Shown here one piece after another: positions 45,180-58,714 of a DNA stretch of 64,000 bases. The position numbers and the translations under genes are program-made. The notes under the pieces are model-generated. The model saw only the letters and a program-made list of their open reading frames with translations. It ran no database searches and was not told the DNA's origin. Origin of the DNA: Ceratotherium simum simum (lineage: Eukaryota; Chordata; Mammalia; Perissodactyla; Rhinocerotidae); assembly GCF_000283155.1 (NCBI RefSeq), contig NW_004454197.1:17995868-18059867 (forward strand), given 5' to 3'. Numbering within the stretch: the first letter of the stretch is position 1; each line of letters begins with the position of its first letter.

Positions 45180-46065
45180 CTTTGACTGAAGACTTCCAGT
45201 CTCAGCTCTGATTTGTAAGGAGCTTGGAAGTCATCACTCCCATCCTTGTGAGAAAAAAGCTGAGCAAACTGAAAACCAATGACTTTTTTAGAGCCATCAG
45301 AGAACTGAGGTTGCAGGGCAGATCACAACCCTGAAATCTAGAGAGACAGTCTCACGCAGCAAGACACAGCTGAGATCTGCTTATCTAGAGCGGAAGGAGC
45401 TGGAGCCATAAACTGGTAGGAACCCTTAAATGTTAGTTTTAGTGAATTGCTGGATGCTGAGTGTAAACTAATGTAAGAGTGAGAAACTCCTGGGGACTGT
45501 GGTCTTAGGAGGGGCTTGTGGGCTTTATTTCCAGGAACCTCCTGGTATTCTCACGATGAAGATCTAGAGAAGATCCCCTCCTGGATCTCACATGGATAGG
45601 GGAAGAGTAATCAGTGTGAAATAAACCCAGAGCATTCTCCATAACAAAGGTGTACTCTGCAGGGGAAAACCCTTCATAGAACCTTATCCCACCTGGTTGA
45701 AGGGCATTTACCCTACTCTGTCCCCTCTAACCTTCATAGGCACCTAACAGGGAAGGGGGGAAAGACACACTTGCAAAGATCACAGCCCAGGGACATAAGC
45801 CCACTAAGAGATGGAGTTTAAATCATAAAGTTATAGAACACTTCCTCCCCCTACACACAACCACCATCACAACAAGGCCGTCGCATATTTACAGTGGATT
45901 ATAGCCGAAAAGCTGTGAAGTGCAATCTAGTTACAGAGAGTTCTCAGGGAAGTCCAAAGATAACAGGGGAGACTAAAATAAGGACACTAGGGGAATTTGA
46001 ATTCTCCAGTGCCTACAGCTGGAGGAAACACTAACCACAGACTAACTCTTAAACAGATTAGTTGG
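45180..46065 (+). repeat. L1 5' untranslated region (old L1M/L1ME type)
   Basis: gacttccagtctcagctctg, gtaaggagcttggaagtcat and gaaaccaatgacttttttag-type blocks resemble the 5' end of an old L1M family in forward orientation. The sequence passes directly at about 46065 into ORF2 endonuclease sequence, so ORF1 and the start of ORF2 are missing. Confidence 0.5.
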
Positions 46066-49060
46066 AAACTTCAACACCCATCTTTCAGTAGTTGATAGCT
46101 CAAGTGGCAGAAAATAACTAATGATATAATTGACCTGAACAGCAATATCAATCAACAAGATCTAGTTGATATTTATAAAATAGTATATCCAACGAAAGAA
46201 GAATACACATTTTTTCCAGGCTCACATAGAACATTTACTAAGATGGACCACATTCTAAGTAGAAAAACACACCTTAATAAAATTTTGAAAATTTTATTAG
46301 GATAAAATATCTACAAAATATGCTCACAGACCACAAGGAAATTAAACCAGAAATCAATAACAGAAAGATAACTGTGAAATCCCCAATGAAACAGCACATT
46401 TATGAATAACACAAGACAAGAAAGAAATCTCAAGAGAAACTTTAAAAAGTATTTTGAGCCAAATGTAAGTGACAATGCAACTTATCAAAATTTGTAGGAT
46501 GTAGCAAAAGCAATGTTTAGCAATTAACTGCATACACAGGGGAAAAAAGAAAGATTTAAAATCAATATCTTAAACTTCCATTTTAGAAAAGTAGAGAAAG
46601 AAGACAATTTAAGCATAAAGTAAACAGATGAAGAGAAATAATAAATATTATAAGAGAAATCAATGAAATTGAAAACAGGAAATCAATAGAGAAATACAAT
46701 AAAACCAAAAGCTGATCCTTTGAAAATATCAATAAAATTGATAAACTTTAGCCAGGCTAACCAGGAAACAAAGAGAGAAAACACAATTACCAATATCAGA
46801 AATTAAAGAAGCATCATTATTACTGATCCTATGAGCATCAAAATGCTAGTAAAGGGATAGCATGAACAACATTTGCCCATAAATTTGATAATTAGATGAA
46901 ATGAACCAATTCCTGGAAAGATACAAGCTACCAAAACTCTAACAAAGACAAATAAATATTTGAATAGGCTTCTATCTATTAAATAAGTCGAATCAATGAA
47001 TAACCTTCCAAAAAAGAAAGCACCAGGCCCAGATTATTTCACTTGTGATTTCTATTGAATTTTTCTGGAAGAGAAAAATGACATTTCTTCACAATGTTGT
47101 CCAGATAATAGAAGCAAAGGCAACACTTTCTAACTCATCAGTGAGGTCAGGGGATTATCCTAACATCAAAACCAGATAAAAGTATTACAAGAAAAGAAAA
47201 TACAAACAATTATTTCTCACAAACATTGACATGAAAATCTTTAACAAAATATTTCCAATAGAATCCAACAGTATTTAAAAATAATTATATACCATGTCAA
47301 AGTGAAATTTATTCCAGGCATGCAAAACTGGTTCAATATTAAAAAAATAAGTTGATATAATGCACCATATCAAAAGGCTAAAATCATGTGATTTAATAAG
47401 ATATCAAAAAAAAGGATCACATCGATTCACAATGAAAACTCTCAGTAGAGTAGGAATAGAGGGGAGCTTCCTCAACTTGATAATGAACATCTACAAAACA
47501 CCTACAGCTAGCACAGACTTAATGAAGAGAAACTGGGTGCTTTCTTCATAAGATCAGGACCAAGGCAAAGCTAACCTCCCTCACCACTCTTTTTCAACAC
47601 TGTGCTAAATGTCCCAGCTACAAGAAAAGGAAGTAAAAGTTATATAGACAGGGAAGAAAGTAAAAAAAAGTCTTTGTTTACAGATGGCATGATTATCTCT
47701 GTAGAAAATTCCAAAGAATCAGCCAAAAAATCCTTGGAAATAATAAGTGACTATAGCAAAGTCACAAGATACATCATTAATTTACAAAAGTCTATTGCTT
47801 TCTCGTATACCTATAATGAAAACCTGGAATTAGAAATTAATAAAAAATATCAATATCATTTAAAAGGGCACGAAACAATGAAATATACAGAAATAAATCT
47901 CACAAAACAGGTATAAAATCTGTATTCAGAAAACCACAAAACAATGACAGAAAAATCGAAGAAAATCAAAATAAATGGAGAGATAATCTGTGTTCATGGA
48001 TTGGAAGACTCAGTATTGTTAACCGTTCAGTTCTTCCCAAGTTGATCTACAAAGCAATCTCAACAAATGTCCCTGTGAGCTACATTTTAGGTATTGGCCG
48101 ACTAAAGTTTAGGCCTAAACTAAATTTTAAAAGTTTATTCTAAAGTTATTCTAAAGTTTATAAGGAAAGGCAAAAGACCTAGAATTGCCAACACAATACT
48201 AAAGTTGGAGGAATCACACTATCTGATTTCAAGACTTGCCCTGAAGCTACAGTAACTGAGTTGGTGTGGTACTGGCAAAGGATAGACACACAGATGAATG
48301 GAATTAAACACAGAGCCAGAAATAGACCCACACAGATACAGCAAACTAATCTTTGACAAAGGACAAAAGCAATTCAACAAAGAAAGGATAGTGTTTTTAT
48401 GACTATCTATTGCTAGAATAGTTGGACTTCCAAATGAAAAAAGCAAACAAAACATTAACCTTGACACAAACCTTATATCTTCCATAATAATTAACTTAAA
48501 ATATATTATAGGCATAAATACAAAACACAAATATAAAACTTTTAGAAAAATATCACAGGATAAAATCTAGGTGACATTGTGTTTGGCAATGAGTTTTTAG
48601 ATTAAAGACCAGAAGCACGATATACAAAATTAAAAAAAAAAAACTGATAAGTTGGACTTTATTAAAATTCAATACTTCTACTCAGAGAAGTTCACCATTA
48701 AGGGAATGAAACAACAAGTTACAGACAGGGAGAAAATATTTTCAAAACACATATCTGGTAAAGAACTTAAGTCCAAAATATACAAAGCGCTCTTAAAACT
48801 CAACAATAAGAAAACAAACCACCCCATTTAAAAAAAAGGGCAAAAGATATGAACAGACACCTCACCAAAAAAGATATACAAATGTCAAATAACTAGATGA
48901 AAAGATTCTCAATATAATTTGTCGTTAGAGAATTGCAAATGAAACAATAATGAGATATGACTACACATCTATTAGAATGACTAAAATCCAAAAATCTAAC
49001 AATACCAATTGCTGACAAGGATGAGGAGCAACAGGAACTCTCATTCATTGAGAGTTCAAT
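46066..49060 (+). pseudogene. L1 ORF2 remnant (endonuclease and reverse transcriptase)
   Basis: It starts within the endonuclease (ggaaacttcaacacccatct, then atctagttgatatttataaa). Frame 47360-47551 keeps MKTLSRVGIEGSFLNLI of the reverse transcriptase. Frame 47602-47916 has SLFTDGMI at the catalytic loop, ISDYSKVTRYIINLQKS after it and YTEINLTKQV at its end. At the loop (47677-47688) the usual F-A-D-D reads F-T-D-G, so the second catalytic aspartate is lost. Many stops and indels break it further. It is long dead. Confidence 0.75.
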
Positions 49061-51260
49061 GCAAAATGATACAGCAACTTTGAAAGACAGTTTGGCGGTC
49101 GCTTACATAGCAAAACACAGTACTGCCATCTGATCCACTAATTGCATTCCTTGATATTTACACAGCTGATCTGAAAAAGTATGCACACACAAAAACCTAC
49201 ACGTAAATATTTATAATAGCTTTATTATAATTGCCAAAAAGTAGAAACAACCAAGATACCCTTCAACTGATGAATAGAAAAACTGTTGTACATCCATATA
49301 GCGGAATATTATGCAACAACAAAAAAGTGAGCTATCAAGGTACAAAAAGACATGGATCAACCTTTAATGTACATTGCTAAGTGAAAAAAGCCAGTCTGAA
49401 TTAGCTACATACTGTATGTTTCAAATTCTATCACATTTTGGAAAACACAAAACTATGGAGACAGCAAGAATATCAGTGGTTGCTAGACATCTGGGGGTAG
49501 GAGAGTTGAATAGGTGAAACCCAGTGGATTTTTTAGGGCAATGAAACTACTCTGTATGGTACTGTAATTATGGATACCTGATGTCATGCGTTTATGAAAA
49601 TCCATAGGACTATATAGTGCAAAGTGTGAACCTTAATGTATACAAATTTGAAAAAATGATTTAGGACATCAGGGAGAATTTGACAAAATAATCCAACTGT
49701 GTTACACATTTGTGAAACAATCTCCCTGAAGAAGGTGTATGTGGGGGGGAGTTGCTGATCTAAGTAACTTTGGAAATGAGTGGAGTCTATAAAACTACAG
49801 GCAAACGTACTGCTCATAAACACTGTACTCCAGCTGATAAAGTTGTTCTCACAAGGGTATGGGTTAACAATCTTGTTTTGTTACATGTGTGCACTGGAAT
49901 TGAACAATTAAGTAGGTGGATGGATAAGCTGGGAGCCAGGATTTTCACTGTTGCAATAGCAGTCTACAGATAAGCAAGGGGGCAGGCTAGACTGATCCAT
50001 TTGGTAATAGATTAGAGTTACAAATGTCAGTATGAATTTATGTCTAGATTAATATGGGTACAAAGTTACAAACAAAAATTTTATAGATATGAATATAGAC
50101 ACAAGTTAGTATATGCACATATATTTCCTTACTCTGTCAGCTGAGAGCTCCTTGTTGCAATGACACCCCAGCATACCTAATGCCCAGATCTTGGTTTCTA
50201 AAACCACTGCCCAATAAAAGGAATCAAGGATCGTTGGATAAATGGTTGATTCTGGCACTGAGGAAGGGAATACACAGGATAAGCCTGGAGTATTTTGTAG
50301 TGCCAGAATGTAAGGAAGTGTTCAAAAAGAAAAAAAAATCCACAATGATAGGGATTTTCCAAAGGACACAGGAGCCATATTAAAGAGTTCCCACTGGAAA
50401 AACTAGAACAATTTGAGCAACAAAATTTAAAAATAGTGTGGGATATAACCCAAAGTATAAACTATATATCCATGAGTCTATATTGGTATAAATGATTAAG
50501 TAAATAAATGGAAGAAAAGAGACAAATTTCTCATTCCAAAAAAATCCCAAATAATTGATGTAAATATGACACCCTCTAGGACATGGAGTATAGCTCCCCA
50601 TTTCTTCAGTGTGGATTGTGCATAGTGGCATCCCTCCAAAGAGCACAATGTGAAAAGGGAACAAAAAGAGTGGCTTTACAGAGAAGAAACCTGACAAACA
50701 CTCTTTCAAGCTAGGTGATCAAATGTAACCTCAATATCAATAAGTTATATTGATAATATGTACTCTTGATGTGATGGGATGAAAATGGCGCTTTACGCCT
50801 GTGGTCTTATTCACAACAAACCATGACACCCACCTAATCATGAGAAAAGCATCAGGCAAATCCCAACAGAGGGACATACTGAAAAATACCTGATCAGTAG
50901 TTCTCAAAATTTTCAAGGTAGCTAAAGGCAAGGAAAGTCTGAAAACCTGTCACAGTTTAGAGGAGCCTGAGGAGATGTGACAACTCAATGTAACGTGATA
51001 TGTTGGACGGGGAATAGAAAAAGGGCATTAGGTAAAAACTAAGGAAATATGAATAACGTAGGGATTTTAGTTAATAATCATGTATCAGTATTGGCTCATT
51101 AATTGTAACACACCATACTAATGTAATATGTTAATGACAGAAGAAACTGGGCGCAGGTCACGTGAAACCTTTCTGCACTATCGTCTCAATTTTTCTGTAA
51201 ATCTAAAATTCTTTGAAAAGACAAAGTCTATAGAAAATGAAATGTAACCGATTTCCACAG
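49061..51260 (+). repeat. L1 3' untranslated region
   Basis: Continues from ORF2 through aatatttataatagctttat, tgaatagaaaaactgttgta, aaaaagccagtctgaattag, catcaggcaaatcccaacag, acctgtcacagtttagagga and ctgtaaatctaaaattcttt. This is the long 3' end of an old L1M/L1ME family in forward order. With the parts from 45180 it makes one element of about 6 kb. Open frames here (for example 50380-50709 reverse) are not genes. Confidence 0.68.
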
Positions 51261-52234
51261 CAACATAAAATGTTAAGCACTCAAAATATTTCAGTATCAA
51301 AGGAGTTTGTTGTAATTTCTGACCAATAGGTTTTACAGAACACATATGTAATATGTTTGGAGAAATGAAGTAGAACACATTCTAATAAATATGTCCAGAA
51401 TTCATTGTATTTTTGAAAATCAAAATACGTAGAGGAAAGGTTTAAAAAAGAGGTTTTGAATCCTATGCATTTTTTTTTTAAAGAGAGAGATGAAGATTAA
51501 TAAGAGTAGCTTGTTAAAACAACCGGTATATATTTTATACAGAGAGAGAGAGAAATAAAAGATAAATAAGCCTTTTTGATAACTGAGCTCCTAATTTCCT
51601 AATTCGTACCAAGGCCATGCTCGATATTTGCCTGTCTTACTTCAGAGACTTGGAATTACTAGGCTCAGGGCTAGAAAGTCCCAGAAATGGGCTTTTCAGA
51701 AAGTCTGTCTTACCATAAAGCTTTTTCATTGTTGTTTTTGCTGCATCCGCTTTCCTTCCAAGGAGTACTAGAGAAATTGACCTAGATTCTGCCACTTACT
51801 GGCAGCTTAACCCTGATCAACATAGTTTCATGGCTGTTAGTGGACAAAAGTATTTTGTGTCCTTCTACCACATAAGCTTACTTTGAGGATGAAATGAATA
51901 TATATATATATGTATATGATGATCAGCAAGAACAGAATCTATCTTTGGAATCTCTCTGATTACTATTTTTCTTGATCTTCTAATCTAATTAGAATGATCT
52001 AGAAGCTGTGACCTAAAACATTGTTTCAAAATATTATTCAAATCATGGTATACCTAGAGCTAGTACTCCAGGCACCTTAGGATAAATGCACAAGACTCCG
52101 TTGTCCTGAGGTTAGGTATAGCCTGACTGCCCCGGGCCAAGCCCAAGTGTGCCTAGACAATATCTGGGCACACCTGAGAGCCATCTCAGGTTTCCAGCAT
52201 GTTGAGGCATGCTGGATAGAGAACTGCGCCCTTC
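51261..52234. other. unassigned sequence
   Basis: No gene. Short (AG)n at about 51540-51555 and (TA)n at about 51899-51912. Confidence 0.4.
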
Positions 52235-52600
52235 AACACCTTGACATTTCACGGCCCCCTGGCCTTTCATCAGTCCATTCTCTTTGCCTAGAATGTCCTC
52301 CTCCACTCAAGAGCTATCAAATTAATGTCCAGAACTCAAATCCAATTTTCACTTTTCTATGTTTCTTCCTGAATACTTAGCCATGCGTGCTTTCTCCCTT
52401 TTCTAAATTTCCATAGTACTCTCAAATATCTCACTAATTAGCCCTCATATCTTGACTTTAGTTTTTATTTTTCTCTTTATACATATTTTTATTTTTCCCA
52501 ACTAAGTGAAATTCCTAGAGGAAAAGAAAGATGGTGCTTATACATCTTTGAGTTGTTCACAGGGCCTCGCCTCTAGCAGATATAAAAAATTTTTTGAGAA
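52235..52600 (+). repeat. L2 LINE 3' region
   Basis: ttctctttgcctagaatgtc, ttaatgtccagaactcaaat, ctaagtgaaattcctagagg and gttcacagggcctcgcctct follow the L2 3' region in forward order. Confidence 0.52.
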
Positions 52601-53649
52601 TGTTATTTTAAATATAATGTCACTACCTTAAACTTGTAGCTGTGTGTGAAGAATATCTCAATGGATCCCAGCATCATTACCTGTAAACGGAAACATCTGG
52701 CCTATGTATCGCATATGTAGATGCCAACTGGCCCTCAGCCCTGCTCCAATAAACATCACAAGGTACCTTTTTTTCTTATCTCTGCCTGCTGAAAACTTTT
52801 AGTGTACATGAGTGATCAAAGGTTTTCCAGTATGACTTTTATCAGAACACGTGATTTTGATACTATGTGATTTTGATTTCATGGATGAGAGATGAACCAT
52901 ATGCCATAACATGTCACAGAATTGTCTTCATGTAGCAGACCAGGTAGGAAGGCCACGGCAAGTTACAGATTAGATAAAGTTATGACAAAATGGAAAGAGC
53001 AGTATGGGATATGCTTGCGACATATGTTTGTGCTTCTTTCCAAGGTCAAAAAAAAGAAAAGAAAATAGGGCAAAGCCATGGCATTTAGGAACTGGAATGT
53101 GGAAATCAGCCTTCATTAGAATGACAATCTGAAACTTTTTTGTTGACATACAAAAGAAAAAAATTAGCATTTGCAGCATGAAATGGTATTAAGACTAAAC
53201 CAGATGTTACATTCATATTTAAAGTTGTGAAGTCTTCCTAGCAGTGACAGTTCATTAGCAAACAAAGTAAAATGAACAATATGATAACGTTGGAATGTTG
53301 GGTTTGCTGCCAACAAAGGTGAAACATAATCTCAAAGAAAATCACCCAGAATAAGGAAACCAGAGAAGACTGTCATTGGTATTTAACTGAGGAAATCTAG
53401 ATAGATCAAATGTAGATATGGCTCCAAGGAGAATGTTCCCTAAATTCATGAAGGCAATCCAAATACAAGTGTTGTTTGTTTTCCCATATGGATGATTGGA
53501 GAATTTTTTTAAAGGCCTGGGACTCTAAATGAACCTTTACAAGCAATTAAAATTAAAGAGTGCATCTATGAGCAGAGTCAAAACACCACAATACTTTGTT
53601 TATATATCGCACGTGTTTTTTGACTATATATACTATCTGAACACACCTG
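52601..53649. other. unassigned sequence
   Basis: No gene or recognised repeat in about 1 kb. Confidence 0.4.
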
Positions 53650-53875
53650 GGGCAAAGTGGCCTAGTGGGAAAGATGTGGACTTGGTGTCAAACCTCATTC
53701 CAAATCACGATATAAAATGTAATAATAAGATAAAATCAAGCCTCAGTGTTCTCATGCTTAAAATGGAAATAATAATTATCTTCTAGAGTAGAATGAAAGT
53801 GTCTGAAAATGATTCCACATATGAAATGTGTCAAGCCAGGTGCCTGGTACCCAACAGACATTAAGTCTTAGCCAC
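53650..53875 (+). repeat. MIR SINE
   Basis: gcaaagtggcctagtgggaa preserves the tRNA-derived A box region. gcctcagtgttctcatgctt, aaaatggaaataataattat and aagccaggtgcctggtaccc follow in forward order. Confidence 0.62.
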
Positions 53876-54551
53876 TATTTTATTGTTTTCAGTACGAAAT
53901 CATAGCCAAAGAAAGAATAGTAAAAGAACCAGTTTAGCAGACAAAGAGATGGAAACATAAAACACTTCCAAGCTGCCCTAATAGCTTGATGATATCCCAC
54001 TGGGAATAGCTCCTCGGGAGCTAGAGAGTCCTCAAGGGATGAAAGCTGGGTTATGTTATTTTGTGAACCAAAGCCCCACTTTGTGTGTGTTGTATTGGAA
54101 ATAGTTGTCAGCATTGTGCTACATACAATATTGAATGCTTAGCAAACAAGTATTTTAATATTCAGGATAAAATCCCCCTTATTCATGGGGCTGGTACATG
54201 AATCTGGGGGAGATTAGTGAGAGGCAAACCTGATGGTAATTGTCATGCTGTTATTCAGAATTCCCCTCTCCCCTCTAGGACTTAGTTATGTTGTCAGGTT
54301 CATCATGCCTGGCTCCCTCTACTGTGAGGTAAAGTTGTTTCTCAGGAGACTCCTCAATCTTTTACGGAAATGGACGCTTACCTGGCTTTCCCCTCCCTGA
54401 GTTCAGCTGATAAATAAGAGATTAATTTAAAGTTTCTCTTTTGATCCTCCACACCAAGAATATGGTAGTCATAAAGCTTCATGTAATTAACGTAATATAA
54501 CAACATAGAAAGCCTAAACTGTCATATATACAAAAAGGATCATAATTATGC
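53876..54551. other. unassigned sequence
   Basis: No gene or recognised repeat. Confidence 0.4.
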
Positions 54552-54745
54552 TAATAGTTAATATTTATTGAGTACTTACTAAATGTGGGACCCTATTCTA
54601 AATACTACATTTGTGTTAACTTATTTTAACCTCCTAACAATCCCAGGAGGTGGGTATCTTTCTTATTCCTATTTTGTACGCAGGACACAGAGATGGTAGT
54701 GTAAGTGATGACAGCAGGATTCTGATCAAGCCAATCAGACTTCGG
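54552..54745 (-). repeat. MIR SINE (reverse)
   Basis: aatatttattgagtacttac, gtgttaacttattttaacct and caatcccaggaggtgggtat are clear reverse MIR blocks. Confidence 0.62.
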
Positions 54746-56954
54746 AACCTGCCCTCTGCTATGTTATGCTCCAGTCATAGCATAACCCTTCAACACGCCG
54801 TGGTAGAAAGAGTGGAGCTCACCCAAGACCCCTTCTGCTCCTGTGCATCCTTAGACCTCTCGCAGTTCAGTGGAGCCATGCAACTAGCTCCAGCAAACTG
54901 GAAGCGGCAGAAGTGTTGGACATCGCTTCCAGGTGAAAGCATGGACTAGCTGATGCATCATCTTCTGGCAACGTCTTCCCCTATCCCACCATCTGGGCAC
55001 GCCGGGTGTTCCAGACAGAGCGGCAATAAGAAGGTAGGCCTTTCAGTCCCGGTCCTGAGTGGCTGCCTGGAGCTGAGACACACTCCTTCCGGTACACAGC
55101 ACATATTAGACATGTGGCAGAATTGAAAAATTATTTGAATAAAACAGCACAAGCTTTATTATTATCTTTCTGTCTACTTATCTATCAGTCAACTTTGCAT
55201 CTGCAAAATCTTATAAATATCCATGGAATATCATCTGACCACAATGAAAAAATGAGTAAATGAATACCAAAGGACAACTTCACTGGCTCAATGAGAAAAA
55301 CTCTTAGAGACTTAAAACCAAAAGCAAAAAACTTAATCTCAAGGATGTTGCCTGTTAAAGAGAAAGTAGAAACAAGTTGGACACAGGATTTTAGACTAGC
55401 ATAAGAATAAGACGATTCTGGATCTGTCTTCCAGGTCTCTAATATTTTCTCACACATTCTCTATCCACAACATGAAAATTGTTTTGATTTTATATATCAG
55501 ATCACTAATTTGATCTAAATTCAATCTATCATTATATATTTTTATTGATTACAAAATTTTGATATTAATTTTTATAATTCTACAGAATAGTATCATATTT
55601 TGTGAATTTAATACCCTCTGTAATTTCTCTGAGGATGCTAATCAGAATTATTTAAAATTTCATTTATTCTTTGCAGAATTTCTTGTGTCCTCCATAGTCA
55701 AGTGTTAGTTTGCTCATTTTGGTTCTTCTCTTTCATTTACATTTCTTTTAAATATCAATCGATTCGTGATTGATTTTTCACTAATCAGATATCGTCTGAT
55801 TTATATTATCTAGAAATTCTTCAACTTTTTTTTTTTGGTCTTCCAGTATAATTTCTTCTATTTTTCACACAATTGTGAATTTGTGCTTTTTCCAGTAACG
55901 TTTTTGTGATCCAGTGTGATTTTGGGAGAAAACAAAGTTAAACTTGTATGCTCAGTTTACCTTCTTGATCTAGAATTCTGCTTTTGACTCCTTTGGGGTG
56001 AAATTGATCCTATTTTGTAGCATAAGATTATACCCAACTGATTGATGATTCCAGGCCATTGGGCTAGACCTCAAGCTTGGATCACTCAATCATCATCTCT
56101 AACAGGTTAACTGCTAGATTCTAATGAAAGGAGAGCACCCACCTATTCAGTTTAGTGACCCCACCCCCCAAATGTACCAGGATGCATTTCTCTCTGACAT
56201 GGCACATACATTTTCCTATAGAACTGAATAAATACTTATACAGTTAATGCTACTGCAGCAGCTCAGATTTTAATTTGAATTTTTTTTTAATATCTGTCTT
56301 CATTGTGTATAATTGATTGAGAAAAATGACATCCTGATTGTGCCCTTTTTCTTGTTTTATAAATATTCATTTCTTCCTGGTGATATGAAAAATGTTGAAA
56401 TGAAAGTTTCAGGTTTCCCTGGGGAAAAAAAAGAACGAAAATTTTCAATTACTGTGCTACTTATCACAAAAGCAATTTCATTTGCCTGATGGCTTCATTG
56501 CCTGGTGTCAGGATAATGCCAAGTAGAGTGCTTTGCTAGCTTACCGCCACCCACAGAGCTAGACAAAATATTGCTTTTCATGTACTATACAAAAATAGTA
56601 GCTATTAATTGTTCTGCTCAACCATAAACTGATCAAGCTGAAGAAAACAAGAAATGTGGCATTTACAATTTAGGAAGCTACTTCCCTCAGATTTCCCATC
56701 ATTAATTCACAGTTTAAATCTTGGACTTAGGAATATTTACTAAATTCTTTTAAGTCTCCTGTTTTACTGAATGTTTACTTACTGCATGTCAATGAAGTAA
56801 AGTTCTAAAGAGGTTTGAGGCCACTGACTGAGATTTACTACATCATTATAACCTAATGTTGTGTTTTTCTACTCTGGTTTAATGTATTAAAAGCTAAAAT
56901 AAGAATTGATATTCAATTTTTAACAATCACTGGACATAATCATAGACAGTTTTC
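54746..56954. other. unassigned, mostly AT-rich sequence
   Basis: No gene. 55490-56000 is T-rich and could be a reverse remnant of an old L1. 56430-56500 has little repeat character. Confidence 0.38.
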
Positions 56955-57025
56955 TTCAACAAGCGTTTATTGGTGCTTATGCTATGCCAGGCACTATTGC
57001 AGGCACTGTGGAATACAAAATGGTA
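56955..57025 (-). repeat. L2 LINE 3' end fragment (reverse)
   Basis: caacaagcgtttattggtgc, ttatgctatgccaggcacta and gcactgtggaatacaaaatg match the reverse L2 3' end. Confidence 0.48.
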
Positions 57026-57614
57026 GTTTCAGAGCTGTGTGTATAAATTTTAAAAACAAGACGAGAGTTTACAGTACAAAGAGTCTAAAGGCAAAATTTT
57101 CTAGCAAAATAGACCGAGCCTAGACTGAAAACTCTTGAATGAGAGGCTGCGGGATGTGGATGTAGAAGAAGCCCTTGTAGACATGACCCAGGAGAGCAGC
57201 AGGATAGCTTATGCTCTAGAAATGTTATTTGGGTCACAATTCGAATGATGCCCAGGTATGGGATGTAACTGGATGCAGGGGCAGCAGAAGTGCAGCTGCT
57301 ACAGTGGGCACAGGACTTAAATAGTGACCACATGGATGGAGAGCAGAAAGGGATGATCACAAACATAGAGGCAATAAAGTTTTGTAACCGATTACTGGGC
57401 AAAAGAGGCAGCGATGAGCAGATTATTGTTTGGAATCCTAGCAATACCTGTGACGTCTCTTGGGAAGTCCTTTCCTTCGAAACTTTTATCATCATTTGTC
57501 AGTTGACATTCACCCTTCACTACTAAGAGCTGGTTTTCCGTGTGATGGAATAGAAAAGTAGATAAGTACAGTGGTAATCTTAATAAGAAATCCTAAAAAT
57601 AATTAGAGTGTGGT
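57026..57614. other. unassigned, long overlapping frames
   Basis: The reverse frame at 57085-57495 (136 codons) overlaps a forward frame at 57290-57526. The forward sequence at about 57135-57250 reads LLNERLRDVDVEEALVDM with a clean run of about 35 codons between stops. I recognise no family on either strand. It could be a degraded processed pseudogene or chance. Confidence 0.25.
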
Positions 57615-57800
57615 AGTTCAAAGCACACATTTCGAAATCCCTATTAAAATTCTGGCTCTGCCACTACAAGTCATATGACCTTAGGTGAGTTACTTGATCT
57701 TTCTAGCCTCAGTTTCTTCACTTTTTGAAAGGAAGATATGCGGGCCAGCACTGTAGAGTTGTTTTTAAATTTAACTGAAATATTATACTGAAACACTTAA
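57615..57800 (+). repeat. MIR SINE
   Basis: ttctggctctgccactacaa, gtcatatgaccttaggtgag, ttacttgatctttctagcct and cagtttcttcactttttgaa are a well preserved forward MIR. Confidence 0.65.
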
Positions 57801-58234
57801 GGCAGATTCTGCAAATAATAATGGTTCAAAATTTTAGTCATTGTTATGTAGACAAATGAATTTCAAAGTCATTTTATGATATCCTATCTTCAATTCAACT
57901 CATGCAGAATTGCAATATATAAAATAGATCAAAGTAAAACTTAGTATCTAATTATCTTGTAAGTTCAGCATGTTTGATATTTTTTCTTATTAGTAAATAA
58001 ATTACTAGGGACAAATCCTAATCCATATAGATTCTACTATACTACTATTTGGTGTAGTCCATTTTGTTTCATGAAGCTTTTATTGAAGTTTTTAAAAATA
58101 AATAAAATATTGATAAACAAATTAGATAAAATTCCAATAAAATGTTTTCAGAATGCTGGAAGAATCTCTAAGGAATTCTAACGTTCTCTGGAAGAAAATT
58201 TAAAAAATAAACAAAATATGAATGTAGTACAAGC
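57801..58234. other. unassigned AT-rich sequence
   Basis: No gene or recognised repeat. Confidence 0.4.
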
Positions 58235-58335
58235 CTGGCCACCCTCATTTTGCAAATGGGAAACACCATGAGAAAGAAGAAATGACTTGCTCAAATTCAC
58301 CTAGCCCGCCACCGGGAAAGCCAAGACTTGTTCTC
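58235..58335 (-). repeat. MIR SINE fragment (reverse)
   Basis: cctcattttgcaaatgggaa, atgacttgctcaaattcacc and ctagcccgccaccgggaaag match a reverse MIR. Confidence 0.55.
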
Positions 58336-58544
58336 TCTGTGCCTGGAAACAAGTAGAGCAGAGTAGCAGGATAACTTCAGATAACTAGGACGCACTGCTT
58401 CAAGCAGCACCTTCTCTGCGTTGTCAGCTTTGCTCTCCAGACCTCTCAGCTGCTACTCCCCCCCATTTCATTTTCTTAGTAAAGCCCCGGAGGCAACTAT
58501 GAGTGATGTGAGCAAAACCCACAACAACAGAAGCTCCCAAAAAG

Positions 58545-58635
58545 AAGGATTTTTGTCTATCTGTTCACTACTGAATCTCCAGTGCCTACAACAGAGTCTG
58601 GCTCATTACCAAGTTCACATGTGTGTGGAATGAAT
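58545..58635 (+). repeat. L2 LINE 3' end
   Basis: ctatctgttcactactgaat, ctccagtgcctacaacagag, tctggctcattaccaagttc and gtgtggaatgaatgcc match the last bases of a forward L2. Confidence 0.5.
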
Positions 58636-58714
58636 GCCCGTTCTATAGACCACGACTGGGACTAGTGGGTGGATATGATTTCAATGAAAATAATAATGAT
58701 GATAAAGATAATGA

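Noticed and set aside
47360..47916. Functional LINE-1 reverse transcriptase
   Set aside because: The frame is broken between pieces and the catalytic loop has lost an essential aspartate.
57085..57495. Reverse open frame of 136 codons as a gene
   Set aside because: No recognised family, no promoter or splice evidence, and it overlaps a forward frame. Kept only as a low-interest finding.
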